From positions 1 through 64,000 of the forward strand of contig BSBG01000007.1 in NCBI GenBank assembly GCA_030159235.1: DNA of 64,000 bases. The letters run 5' to 3'. Made by a program: the position numbers and the translations under genes. Source of the DNA: Bacillus safensis (lineage in GTDB: Bacteria; Bacillota; Bacilli; Bacillales; Bacillaceae). Positions 17,672-26,176 of the stretch are shown one piece after another (the stretch's first letter is position 1; each line of letters begins with the position of its first letter). Below the pieces are notes generated by a model that made no database searches, was not told the origin of the DNA, and saw nothing but the letters and a program-made list of their open reading frames with translations.

Positions 17672-19741
17672 ATGGCGGATGTCTCATATCGGCTTGGCAT
17701 AGACATAGGCGGAACATTTACTGATTTATCGCTGATAAATGAAGCAACAGGGGTGCTGACCGAACTCAAAACGCCCACAGTGACAGATGACCCAGCTCAA
17801 GGAATTATCAATGGGCTAAATCTTCTAAAAAAAAGGGGTGTTGATTTATCCAAAATCCAATACCTCGTTCATGGAATGACAATAGGTCTTAATACCTTAT
17901 TGCAGCGGAAAGGAGCGGATTTAGCCCTTTTTGTGACGGAGGGCTTTCAAGATATTTTGTCACTCCAACGTTTACGACTACCCATTCCTTATGACTTCAA
18001 TTCACGTTTGCCAGAACCATTGATACCACGTAAGCATGTATATCCAATCTCTGAAAGGTTGATACACGATGGTACGATTAAAAAACCTCTCCATTTGCAG
18101 CAATTAGATGATGCAGTCCAGCATGTCATATCAAAAAAACTAGCAGGTATCGTCATTTCTTTTTTACATAGTTATCAAAATCCAGTTCATGAATTACAGG
18201 CAAAAGCCTATATCAATTATCATTATCCGCAGTTAGAAGTCCTCACCTCATCTGAATTATGGCCTCAAATGAGAGAATACGAGCGTACAGTGATGTCTGT
18301 GGTTAATTTGTACATTCAACCAAAGGTGAAACAGTATTTACAAACATTGAAAAGCCGTTTGAAAGAAGAAGGTGTACCAATTTCTCCATACATTACACAA
18401 TCAAATGGTGGTTTAATGGATGCAGAAAGTGCGGCAACCTCGCCTGTTAAAACTCTTTTTTCTGGTCCGGCCGCTGGTGTCATCGGTGCGGCAAGAATCG
18501 CAGCATCAGCGAGCGAACCCAACCTGATTACTTTTGATGTCGGTGGGACGAGTGCTGATATTTCGATTATTCAAAATGGACAGCCTACAATGGCTCAATC
18601 GAATCAGCTTTCAGGTTTCCCTATTATTCTTCCATCTGTTGCGATGTATTCAATAGGAGCAGGGGGAGGTTCGGTCGCATGGATTGATCAGGGCGGTCTT
18701 CTAAAAGCAGGACCGGAATCAGTTGGCTCAAATCCGGGACCAGCTTCATATGGCAAGGGAGAAAAAGCAGCTTTAACGGATGCGTTCCTCATATGCGGCT
18801 ATCTCAATCAAGAACGTTTTGCCGGAGGACACTTACAATTACAGCTGTCTGCGGCGAAAAAAGCCTTTCAACCAATTGCGGATCAGCTTAACAAAACAGT
18901 TGAAGAGGCAGCTGACCAGCTGATTCAAGTAGCCGTAGCCAATATGTACACAGAATTAAGCAATGTCATGGAGCAGCAAGGGTTTGACCCTAGAGATTTT
19001 AGTTTGCTGGCGTTTGGCGGAGCGGGACCGGTTGTGGCGAATTTTCTTGCGAGAGAAATTCATGCGAAAAATGTGGTTATTCCTCCATGTCCGGGTACAT
19101 TATGTGCGTTAGGTGCTTTGACAGCTGATTTTATTCATGATGCGGTACTGTCTAAGAAAATATGTTTACAAGACTATTCAATCAACCAACTAAAACAAGA
19201 TTATGAGAAGTTATCGCGAAAAGCGGCTGATTGGTTCAGTCAGCAGAACATTCAGCATATCAATCAGACATCCATTCTATTATTGGCAGATGCACGTTAT
19301 CAAGGGCAGGCATTTGAGATTGAATTGCCATTATCGGCTGATTGGCTGAAACAAGAACAAGATATTCACCAACTCATTGAAGCCTTTCATAACCTGCATC
19401 AACGTCAATATGGACATAGGGATGATCAGGCAAAAATTGAGTTCACTCATTTACGAGTTCGAGTCATAGGCGAGACGCCGCCGCTGCCTTTCTCACCTGT
19501 TCATGAAAGCAGTGGACAGTCTTTAAAACCACATGAATATAGACGAATCTTTATAGAAGAAAAAGAATATGAAGCATCGGTCTATAACCGGGATACTCTG
19601 TCAGTAGATTCTATCGTTAATGGGCCTGCCATTATTGAGCAGGATGATACGACGACATTGATTTTGCCACACTGGGCAGGCAGCATTGATCCATCAGGTA
19701 ACTTAGTGATTTCAAAGGAGGTGGCTTTACATGAGAACTGA
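17672..19741 (+). CDS. hyuA: Hydantoinase/oxoprolinase subunit A (HyuA)
   Basis: A 689-residue ATP-dependent cyclic-amide hydrolase subunit. The N-terminal RLGIDIGGTFTDLSLI is the actin-like ATP-binding phosphate loop. The hydantoinase A core follows: FSGPAAGVIGAARIA, LITFDVGGTSADISII and SIGAGGGSVAWID. A second block is LAFGGAGPVVANFLAREI. The family includes N-methylhydantoinase, 5-oxoprolinase and caprolactamase, all of which spend ATP to open a lactam or hydantoin ring. GGAGGT precedes the ATG. It overlaps hyuB by 11 bases. The real substrate cannot be read; the linked importer suggests an external compound. Confidence 0.9.
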   Translation: MADVSYRLGIDIGGTFTDLSLINEATGVLTELKTPTVTDDPAQGIINGLNLLKKRGVDLSKIQYLVHGMTIGLNTLLQRKGADLALFVTEGFQDILSLQRLRLPIPYDFNSRLPEPLIPRKHVYPISERLIHDGTIKKPLHLQQLDDAVQHVISKKLAGIVISFLHSYQNPVHELQAKAYINYHYPQLEVLTSSELWPQMREYERTVMSVVNLYIQPKVKQYLQTLKSRLKEEGVPISPYITQSNGGLMDAESAATSPVKTLFSGPAAGVIGAARIAASASEPNLITFDVGGTSADISIIQNGQPTMAQSNQLSGFPIILPSVAMYSIGAGGGSVAWIDQGGLLKAGPESVGSNPGPASYGKGEKAALTDAFLICGYLNQERFAGGHLQLQLSAAKKAFQPIADQLNKTVEEAADQLIQVAVANMYTELSNVMEQQGFDPRDFSLLAFGGAGPVVANFLAREIHAKNVVIPPCPGTLCALGALTADFIHDAVLSKKICLQDYSINQLKQDYEKLSRKAADWFSQQNIQHINQTSILLLADARYQGQAFEIELPLSADWLKQEQDIHQLIEAFHNLHQRQYGHRDDQAKIEFTHLRVRVIGETPPLPFSPVHESSGQSLKPHEYRRIFIEEKEYEASVYNRDTLSVDSIVNGPAIIEQDDTTTLILPHWAGSIDPSGNLVISKEVALHEN

Positions 19742-21719
19742 TCCAGCAAAGCTTGAGATGATGCGCAGTTATTTTAATGCGATTGCATCTGGTATGGGGC
19801 ATGTCATTGAACGGACGTCATTTACGACCTTTGTCAAAGAATCTGCTGACTTTGCGACAGCATTAGCCACGCCTTCTGGAGATTTCTTTGTTTATCCGAA
19901 GACAGTGGGTGTGACAATCTTTTTAGGGCTTAGTCTAAAAAAAGCAATTGAAGAAAGCGGACCGATGCAGCCGGGAGACATTGTCATCACAAATGATCCT
20001 TATACAACAGATGGTTTAGCGACTCACCTGCCAGATGTCCATATCATTAAACCGATTTTCGTAGATGATGAAATTGTAAGCTATGCTTGGTCTTTTGTTC
20101 ATGTTAGTGATGTGGGTGGACTTGTGCCTTCGAGTATTTCTCCGACAGCGACGGATGTTCATCAAGAAGGATTAAGAATTCCGCCAGTGAAAATTTATGA
20201 AGGCGGAAAAGAGAATCAGGTCGTACGTACCTTATTAAGAGCCAATAGCCGCGCTAGTCATTTAAATGATGGTGATATCAATGCGATGATTGCTGCCGTC
20301 AATACTGCAGATATCCGATTAAAAGAAATGATCGAGAAATTTGGAAAAAACGAAGTGAAACAAGGAATGATAGACCTGCTGAAGCAAGCCGAGGATCGTG
20401 CTGGAAAGGTCATTGAAGCCATTCCAGATGGAACGAGTGAATTTGCTGATTATTTAGATGATGATATGATTTCGAACGTACCTATCCGGCTGAAAATCAA
20501 GCTAACGATTAAAGGGAAACAGCTGACACTTGATTTTTCTGAGTGTGACCCGCAAGTAAAAACAGCCTTTAATCTTGTCACCAATGGTCAGAAGCATTCC
20601 TTCCTTTATCAAGGGTTAATTAATTACATCATTAGTAAAGATCCTTTTATACCGATTAATGGTGGAATTACGTATCCAATTGAAGTAATTTCTCCTAAAG
20701 GAACGCTGGTGCATCCAGAATACCCGGCCTCTGTCGGGATTCGGCATTCGATTACGATGAGGTTGTACAATGTTGTGCTAGGTGCCATTGGCAAGCTGTT
20801 ACCTGAAGCAGTGCCGGCAGCAGGTGCAGGTCAATCTGCCATTGTTGTTCTCTCTGTTCCTGATGATCAAACGGGTGGCAGGAAAATGTCTGTTGTCGAA
20901 CCATTAGGAGGCGGCGGCGGTGCTCAAAATGGTACTGATGGAGTGGATGGTATTGATCATTCGTCTGGCTTCTTAAAGAATACCCCAATAGAGAGTTTGG
21001 AACAGCACATTGATATTCATGTTCACAGATATGAGCTTCTGCCGAACACGGGTGGAGCGGGTGAAAATCGAGGCGGACATGCGATTGGTTTGGAATTTGA
21101 AATGATGAAGCCTGAATCCATGGTGACAGCACGAGGAATGGAACGGATGAAGTTTCAGCCTTGGGGGTTAATGGGCGGCCGGGCGGGTGCAGTTGGTGAG
21201 GTCAAGCTGATCACAGCAAATGGTGAAAAACAAGACCAGCCCAAAATAGATGTTCTGCACCTTGAAAAAGGCGATATCGTTCAATTGGTTTCACCAAGTG
21301 GAGGCGGCTGGGGGAATCCATTTGCTAGAAAGAAAGAAAAAGTCCTTCAGGAAGTGGAAGCAGGCCTATTAAGTGAAGAAAGAGCGCTACAGCAATATGG
21401 TGTTAAAGTGTATCTAGACCAAAATGAATGGAAGATTGATGAGGAGCAAACGAGCAGGGTGCGTGAAAAGGTTGATGATTCTGCATCTACTGACGTGTGG
21501 GATTTCGGAGAACAAAGAACAGCATATGAGACAGTGTGGACGGACGAGGCCAGCAGTGAGCTAGCCGTGCAGCTCCGTTCCTACCCAGCTAATGAACGTA
21601 CGCACTATAAACATGCCATTCATCAACATTTCAGTCATAGAAATGAGCCGTTAACAAAGGAAGATATTACTCAAACACTTCGTCAAATGAATGGACAAAA
21701 AGGGGGAAATGAATCATGA
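19731..21719 (+). CDS. hyuB: Hydantoinase/oxoprolinase subunit B (HyuB)
   Basis: A 662-residue partner of HyuA. Family blocks are RSYFNAIASGMGHVIERTSFTTFVKES, GDIVITNDPYTTDGLATHLPDVHI, the metal-rich SYAWSFVHVSDVGG, and the C-terminal LEPGGGG-like LVSPSGGGWGNP, which is typical of HyuB and acetone-carboxylase alpha subunits. It starts inside the end of hyuA with AAAGGAGG upstream, so the two are translationally coupled, as expected for a fixed-ratio complex. Its stop overlaps the start of the binding-protein gene by 4 bases, so transport and hydrolysis are made together. Confidence 0.9.
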   Translation: MRTDPAKLEMMRSYFNAIASGMGHVIERTSFTTFVKESADFATALATPSGDFFVYPKTVGVTIFLGLSLKKAIEESGPMQPGDIVITNDPYTTDGLATHLPDVHIIKPIFVDDEIVSYAWSFVHVSDVGGLVPSSISPTATDVHQEGLRIPPVKIYEGGKENQVVRTLLRANSRASHLNDGDINAMIAAVNTADIRLKEMIEKFGKNEVKQGMIDLLKQAEDRAGKVIEAIPDGTSEFADYLDDDMISNVPIRLKIKLTIKGKQLTLDFSECDPQVKTAFNLVTNGQKHSFLYQGLINYIISKDPFIPINGGITYPIEVISPKGTLVHPEYPASVGIRHSITMRLYNVVLGAIGKLLPEAVPAAGAGQSAIVVLSVPDDQTGGRKMSVVEPLGGGGGAQNGTDGVDGIDHSSGFLKNTPIESLEQHIDIHVHRYELLPNTGGAGENRGGHAIGLEFEMMKPESMVTARGMERMKFQPWGLMGGRAGAVGEVKLITANGEKQDQPKIDVLHLEKGDIVQLVSPSGGGWGNPFARKKEKVLQEVEAGLLSEERALQQYGVKVYLDQNEWKIDEEQTSRVREKVDDSASTDVWDFGEQRTAYETVWTDEASSELAVQLRSYPANERTHYKHAIHQHFSHRNEPLTKEDITQTLRQMNGQKGGNES

Positions 21720-22801
21720 AAAGAAGATTAATTGCTATTTTTGCAGGTATCCTATCGATGGTTTTACTGTTGAACGCTTGTGGTGGAAATGGAAAGGATC
21801 AAGGCAAAGAGCAGCAGACTGTGATCGTTGGCGTATATGGTGGCGATTGGGAAAAGAATATCAAACCAATCCTCGAAAAGTTTGAAAAAGATACTGGAAT
21901 TAAAGTGCAAACTGTCTCTGGAGCGGATTCTGAATGGTTTACGAAATTAAAAGCGTCAAATGGTAAAAATCCACCGTATGACTTGCTTATTTTACAGCCT
22001 GATACGATTCAAAGAGGCATTGCAGCAAACGTTCTTGCGCCTATTGATGAAAAACAAGCACCGAATGTCAAAAAACTTTACCGTTCTGTCCAGAAGAAGC
22101 TCACTGTTGGTGGGAAACAATATGCAGCAGGCTTTAGTATGGGGCAGCTAGGAATTGCTTATAGAAAAGACCTTGTGAAGCAGGAACCAAACAGTTGGAC
22201 TGACTTATGGAGCAGTCAGCTGAAAGGGAAGGTAGCCATTTCATCTCCGACTTATTCAGCTGGTTTGCAATTTTTCTCTGCACTTGTCCATGCTCAAGGG
22301 GGGACAGAATCAAATCCTAAGGATATTGATAAAGCATTTAAAAGTCTCGCACAATTAAAAGGTCATGTAGCTGCTTTTCCAGATAACCCAGGATCGATTC
22401 AAACGTTGTTAGAACGCGGCGATGTCGCGGCAGTTCCATATTGGGATGGGCGAGCATTTGCACTTGAAGAAGAAGGAATGGATATTGGTTTCTCATATCC
22501 GAAAGAAGGCGCTGTTGCAGCTGTTGCGAGCTGGGCATTAACGAAGGGAAATCAGCATGAAGAAGCGGCATACAAACTATTAAACTATTTAAGTGGAAAA
22601 GAAGCTCAGGAGGCTTTCTCGGAAAAATCTTATTATGGCATGTCGAATTCCGATGTGAAATACGATGACAAGATTAAGGGGAAAGTGAAAGTTGGCGAGA
22701 ATTATTACAGCAAGCTGACTTGGGTAGATTATGAAACAGCCACCTCAGAGCTTGGCAATTGGACAAATCGATGGAATGAAGTATTAGGCGGAGGAAAATA
22801 G
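21716..22801 (+). CDS. PotD-family ABC substrate-binding lipoprotein
   Basis: A 361-residue exported receptor. The signal peptide ends in LLLNAC with Cys22 as the lipid attachment site. The mature part is the spermidine/putrescine-type group of solute-binding proteins (VIVGVYGGDWEKNIKPILEKFEKDTGIKV, PYDLLILQPDTIQRGI, AAVPYWDGRAFALEEEGMDIGFSYPKEGA). This family also carries other small cationic or zwitterionic compounds. The ATGA overlap with hyuB, and the GGGGGAAA site before it, show it is part of the hyu operon. The ligand is probably the hyuAB substrate or its precursor, which is inference. Confidence 0.88.
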   Translation: MKRRLIAIFAGILSMVLLLNACGGNGKDQGKEQQTVIVGVYGGDWEKNIKPILEKFEKDTGIKVQTVSGADSEWFTKLKASNGKNPPYDLLILQPDTIQRGIAANVLAPIDEKQAPNVKKLYRSVQKKLTVGGKQYAAGFSMGQLGIAYRKDLVKQEPNSWTDLWSSQLKGKVAISSPTYSAGLQFFSALVHAQGGTESNPKDIDKAFKSLAQLKGHVAAFPDNPGSIQTLLERGDVAAVPYWDGRAFALEEEGMDIGFSYPKEGAVAAVASWALTKGNQHEEAAYKLLNYLSGKEAQEAFSEKSYYGMSNSDVKYDDKIKGKVKVGENYYSKLTWVDYETATSELGNWTNRWNEVLGGGK

Positions 22802-22809
22802 GTGATCGC

Positions 22810-23904
22810 ATGAGTGAAATCCATTTAGAACACATCAGTCAGCACTTCGGTGAGCAGATTGCTCTTAACGATGTCAGTCTTACGGTGAATGAGGGAGAGT
22901 TTTTCTCCCTTCTTGGCCCTAGTGGCTGCGGAAAATCAACGTTATTAAACATCATTGGCGGTTTTTTAGAACCAACAAAAGGTGTTGTCTATATTGGTGA
23001 ACAGGATGTGACAGCTTTACCGCCGTACCAAAGAAAAACAGGTATGGTCTTTCAAAGCTATGCGCTCTTTCCGCATCTGACTGTATTTGATAATGTGGCT
23101 TACGGGTTAAAGGTTCAAAAGAAAAAGAAGGCGGAAATCAAAGAGAAGGTGATGGAGAGTTTGTCTCTTGTTCAATTAGAGGCATTTGCGAAACGGATGC
23201 CCCACCAATTAAGTGGTGGTCAGCAGCAGCGGGTAGCGATTGCAAGAGCGTTGGCGATTCAGCCCGCTGTTCTCCTTCTTGATGAACCGCTCAGCAACCT
23301 AGATGCCAAACTAAGAAAAAACATGCAGACAGAGCTTCGAAATATTCAAAGGAATGTCGGGATTACAACCATTCTCGTGACACATGATCAAGAGGAAGCC
23401 TTAAGCCTTTCTGATCGGGTTGGGATTTTAGGAGAGGGCAAAATCCAGCAGATTGGAACGCCTTTAGAGGTGTACCGTCAGCCGAGCAATCGATTTGTAG
23501 CTGAATTTATCGGGCAGGTGAACATATTTGAGGCTGTGTACAATGAAGCTGATGCAGCATTTACGGTTCCCCATTTAACCCATTCAAACGGTCAGCAGCT
23601 TCAGCTGAAGGCTCCTGCGGCACATCCAGAGAAGAAGGAACAGCAGTTACTTATGCTGCGTCCTGAAAGAATCAGCATCTCTTCTCGGCGGGAAGAAGGT
23701 CAGCCAAACCATGTATCAGGCGTATTGTCAGATGTGAGTTATATCGGGCATTCATTACGTTTGGTTGTGGAGCTTGATAACGGTGAAATCATTGTCCATG
23801 CATCTGATGCAGCATTTCCCGAGCTGCCGGAAGTTGGAGAAACCGTTCATATCCATTGGCAGTCTGAAGATATCGTTTTCCTAGATTCGAAGGTGCATAC
23901 GTGA
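22810..23904 (+). CDS. PotA-type ABC transporter ATP-binding protein
   Basis: A 364-residue ATPase that drives import. The order is Walker A GPSGCGKST (about 35-43), Q-loop MVFQSYALFPHL, signature LSGGQQQRVAIARAL, Walker B AVLLLDEPLSNLD, switch His LVTHDQEEAL, and a C-terminal TOBE-type domain (LMLRPERISI). AGGTGAT precedes the ATG, 8 bases after the binding-protein stop. It overlaps the first permease gene by 4 bases. All motifs are intact. Confidence 0.92.
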   Translation: MSEIHLEHISQHFGEQIALNDVSLTVNEGEFFSLLGPSGCGKSTLLNIIGGFLEPTKGVVYIGEQDVTALPPYQRKTGMVFQSYALFPHLTVFDNVAYGLKVQKKKKAEIKEKVMESLSLVQLEAFAKRMPHQLSGGQQQRVAIARALAIQPAVLLLDEPLSNLDAKLRKNMQTELRNIQRNVGITTILVTHDQEEALSLSDRVGILGEGKIQQIGTPLEVYRQPSNRFVAEFIGQVNIFEAVYNEADAAFTVPHLTHSNGQQLQLKAPAAHPEKKEQQLLMLRPERISISSRREEGQPNHVSGVLSDVSYIGHSLRLVVELDNGEIIVHASDAAFPELPEVGETVHIHWQSEDIVFLDSKVHT

Positions 23905-24773
23905 TGCGAATCAAGAAAAAGAATCAACGATTTCATTGGTTTATGCTGCTGCCAGCTTGTTTGTTTCTTGTTGTATTTCTTCTAGTTCCACTTGTGATGA
24001 TGTTCGTCCTTAGTTTTCGTGATGTCGATTCGATGATGAATACATTACAGACGTATAGCTTTTCTCAATATATTCATGTGTTCACGACAGATGCATATGT
24101 GAAAGCGGTTGGAAGTACTGTGTGGGTGGCTTTGCAGACAACGGTGATTTGTTTATTGATGGCATACCCCGCAGCATATTTGCTCGTCAAGGCACCTAAT
24201 TCGCGTCTGCGGGCATTTTTCTATATCCTGCTTGTATCTCCGCTTTTGACGAGTGTTGTGATTCGGACGTTTGCATGGATTGTTCTTCTTTCGCAAAATG
24301 GTCTGATCAATGACATGTTACTAGATTTACATGTGATTGAGAAGCCGCTCTCGATGCTGTGGAATATGAATGCAGTCATTATTGCGTATGTCCAAGTTAT
24401 GCTGCCATTTGCAGTACTACCTATTGCAACAAGCTTAACCGATATGGATCGTCATTTAAAACCGGCTTCTATGAGCCTTGGAGCTGGCCGTATTCGAACC
24501 TTTTTTCATGTCACTTTACCACTGACCATTCCAGGCATGGTGACTGGCGCAATTATTGTCTTTTCACTGGCAGCAGGAAGCTATATCACTCCGCTGTTAG
24601 TCGGTGGACGGATGCAACCGCTTCTGCCGCTGTCAATTTATCAGCAGGTTATGCAGGTGTATAACCTGCCTCTTGCCGCAGCTATGTCCTTTACATTGTT
24701 GGTTTGTGTACTTGTGGTGGTCAGTCTATTAAGCTATTTATTGAAGCGTTGGGAGGCGAGGATGCATGCGTAA
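23901..24773 (+). CDS. PotB-type ABC transporter permease
   Basis: A 290-residue membrane subunit with six predicted helices. The coupling EAA loop is PASMSLGAGRIRTFFHVTLPLTIPGMVTGAIIVF. It overlaps the ATPase gene by ATGA and the second permease by 8 bases, so the four transporter genes are one translationally coupled unit. PotB/PotH family. Confidence 0.9.
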   Translation: MMRIKKKNQRFHWFMLLPACLFLVVFLLVPLVMMFVLSFRDVDSMMNTLQTYSFSQYIHVFTTDAYVKAVGSTVWVALQTTVICLLMAYPAAYLLVKAPNSRLRAFFYILLVSPLLTSVVIRTFAWIVLLSQNGLINDMLLDLHVIEKPLSMLWNMNAVIIAYVQVMLPFAVLPIATSLTDMDRHLKPASMSLGAGRIRTFFHVTLPLTIPGMVTGAIIVFSLAAGSYITPLLVGGRMQPLLPLSIYQQVMQVYNLPLAAAMSFTLLVCVLVVVSLLSYLLKRWEARMHA

Positions 24774-25569
24774 AAAGTCAATAGGTGACCGCTTGCTTTC
24801 GATCCTGATTTGGACTGCTGGATCATTGGTTTATCTCTTTTTAACCATACCTGTTCTTGTTATCGTCCTCTCGGCTTTTAGTCCAAATGCCTTTCCTGAA
24901 TTTCCACCGACTTCGTTCTCCGTTCGTTGGTTTCATGAAGTTGTATCAAATCCAGAATGGATGGAATCTCTGCGTATCAGTGTGATTCTGCTATTCATTG
25001 TGACGCCACTTACGGTTCTTTTAGGGACAATGGCTTCTTATGCTTTAGCAAGGCTTTCCTTTAATGGAAAGGAGGCCGTTCAAGCCTTCATTTTGTCACC
25101 TCTCATGATTCCTCAAGTGGTGTTAGGAATTGCGATGCTTTACTTGTTTACGGCTATGGGCTTTACAGGGTCTTTGTGGGCGCTCGTCATTGGTCACGTC
25201 ATCATTGGTTTCCCTTATGTGGTTCGAACGGTAGGCGTGAGTGTGTCGAATTTAGATCCGCGGCTTGAGCTAGCTTCAATGAATCTTGGCGCAGGACCTA
25301 TTCGCACGTTTTTACGAGTGACACTGCCATTGATTAAGCCAGGAATCATTGCAGGCGGGGTGTTTTCAGCTGTGACGTCCTTTGGGGAAATATCGATCAG
25401 TTTGTTCGTTTCTTCTCCTCAAACCATCACGATTCCCGTTAGGACCTTTAATTACATTGAGCAAACCTTTGATCCGAGTGTCAATGCGATATCTGTCATA
25501 TTTATTATCATTTCTATCATTGCGCTGCTCATTATTGAGAAAACGATAGGCCTGTCTAAGGTGATGTAA
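24766..25569 (+). CDS. PotC-type ABC transporter permease
   Basis: A 267-residue membrane subunit with six predicted helices and the EAA loop LASMNLGAGPIRTFLRVTLPLIKPGIIAGGVFS. It completes a 1:1:1:1 PotABCD-type importer and is the last gene of the hyu operon, followed by a strong terminator. Substrate not identifiable. Confidence 0.9.
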   Translation: MRKKSIGDRLLSILIWTAGSLVYLFLTIPVLVIVLSAFSPNAFPEFPPTSFSVRWFHEVVSNPEWMESLRISVILLFIVTPLTVLLGTMASYALARLSFNGKEAVQAFILSPLMIPQVVLGIAMLYLFTAMGFTGSLWALVIGHVIIGFPYVVRTVGVSVSNLDPRLELASMNLGAGPIRTFLRVTLPLIKPGIIAGGVFSAVTSFGEISISLFVSSPQTITIPVRTFNYIEQTFDPSVNAISVIFIIISIIALLIIEKTIGLSKVM

Positions 25570-25585
25570 ATATAATGAAGAAACA

Positions 25586-25619
25586 AGGAGTTGTCATTTG
25601 AAATGACAGCTCTTTTTTT
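25586..25619 (+). terminator. Intrinsic terminator after the hyu-ABC operon
   Basis: GAGTTGTCATTT pairs with AAATGACAGCTC (one G-T pair) and is followed by T7. It isolates the srf region from the upstream operon. Confidence 0.88.
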
Positions 25620-25723
25620 GTTGTTTTTACGGTAAAAAATTTCATTTTTTTAGGAAGTGTAGTTCTTAAGATTTAAGAATTTGCGGGGAACGAAAGGAGA
25701 CCTCTATCCTACATTTTCGGTCA

Positions 25724-25738
25724 TATTTTCAAAATTTA
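25724..25738. promoter_or_regulatory. Weak CodY-box-like sequence upstream of srfAA
   Basis: By eye it matches the CodY consensus at 10 of 15 positions around ATTTTCAAAATTT. CodY represses srfA in B. subtilis, which makes the location sensible, but the match is weak in an AT-rich region. Confidence 0.25.
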
Positions 25739-25777
25739 AGTGAAAACATGAAATTTTTGCGGTATTTAGTCGATTGT

Positions 25778-25793
25778 TTTCGGTTGAACGCAA
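25778..25793 (+). promoter_or_regulatory. ComA box upstream of srfAA
   Basis: TTTCGG-TTGA-ACGCAA matches the ComA palindrome TTGCGG-N4-CCGCAA at 10 of 12 defined positions. It lies about 100 bases upstream of the predicted -10, in the place where phosphorylated ComA binds the B. subtilis srfA promoter. It is one of four TTTTCGG elements in 25714-25879. Confidence 0.7.
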
Positions 25794-25866
25794 CTATTAT
25801 TAGTTATTTTCGGTAAATATCGTAAATTATCATGTGATTCCTTCGGCATGACGCATGAATCTTTAC

Positions 25867-25905
25867 ACCCATTTTTCGGTGAAAAAAACAATATTTTCAT
25901 ATAGA
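25867..25905 (+). promoter_or_regulatory. srfAA operon promoter
   Basis: The block CACCCATTTTTCGGTGA, an A-rich spacer, then TTTTCAT and TATAGA (25900-25905, -10) resembles the B. subtilis srfA promoter as I remember it. A TTTTCGG half-site occupies the -35 region and there is no sigma-A -35 hexamer, as expected for a ComA-activated promoter. Transcription would start near 25912 and give a leader of about 265 bases. Confidence 0.6.
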
Positions 25906-25939
25906 GTGGACGTAAATAGAAAATATCTAAAAGAAAAGA

Positions 25940-26030
25940 AGAAAAAGGCAAATCTATGGAAACATAGAGACGCAAAGCCATGTCCTAAGGTAAATGATTC
26001 TTTTTTTGCTATGGTCGGCAGGCTACCGAA
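25940..26030 (+). ncRNA. Cyclic-di-GMP-I riboswitch (GEMM) in the srfAA leader
   Basis: All core parts of the class are present in order. GGCAAA (25947-25952) is followed by stem P2, TCTATG/CATAGA, closed by a GAAA tetraloop (25953-25968). The invariant GACGCAAAGCC (25969-25979) comes next. Stem P3 carries both strands of the GAAA-tetraloop receptor, CCTAAG (25984-25989) and TATGG (26010-26014), with a GTAAA/TTTGC stem between. The conserved GGCTACCGA (26021-26029) closes it. It is followed directly by a terminator hairpin, so c-di-GMP probably controls read-through into srfAA. A similar riboswitch precedes the lichenysin genes of B. licheniformis. The sign of control (on or off) is not decided here. 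Confidence 0.88.
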
Positions 26031-26036
26031 TCAAAA

Positions 26037-26084
26037 TGGGAGTCCCTCCGTTTTATTCGGGGTGGGTTCCTTTTCTGTTATTCC
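26037..26084 (+). terminator. Riboswitch expression platform: intrinsic terminator in the srfAA leader
   Basis: GGAGTCCCTCCG (26039-26050) pairs with CGGGGTGGGTTCC (26058-26070) with one mismatch and one bulged base, across a TTTTATT loop, followed by a T-rich run from 26071. It starts 8 bases after the aptamer, the usual layout for transcriptional control. Confidence 0.8.
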
Positions 26085-26106
26085 GTCTATTTTTAATGAA
26101 ATAGAC
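26085..26106 (+). repeat. Second leader hairpin
   Basis: A perfect 8-bp inverted repeat, GTCTATTT/AAATAGAC, with a 6-base loop, directly downstream of the terminator's T tract. It could insulate the ribosome-binding region or extend the switch. Confidence 0.5.
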
Positions 26107-26176
26107 TTGGTTCTTTTGATATAGAGGGTGCAGGGTGAAATTGGTGGAGAAAACATAGAAGAGGCGGAGGATGAGA

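Noticed and set aside
25685-25765. TTGCGG sequences near 25689 and at 25757 as further ComA boxes
   Set aside because: The second half-sites (CGAAAG and TAGTCG) do not resemble CCGCAA, so these are at best isolated half-sites.
26171-26176. ATG at 26171 as the srfAA start
   Set aside because: It abuts the ribosome site GGCGGAGG with no spacing. The ATG at 26177 has 6 bases of spacing and aligns with the known SrfAA N-terminus.
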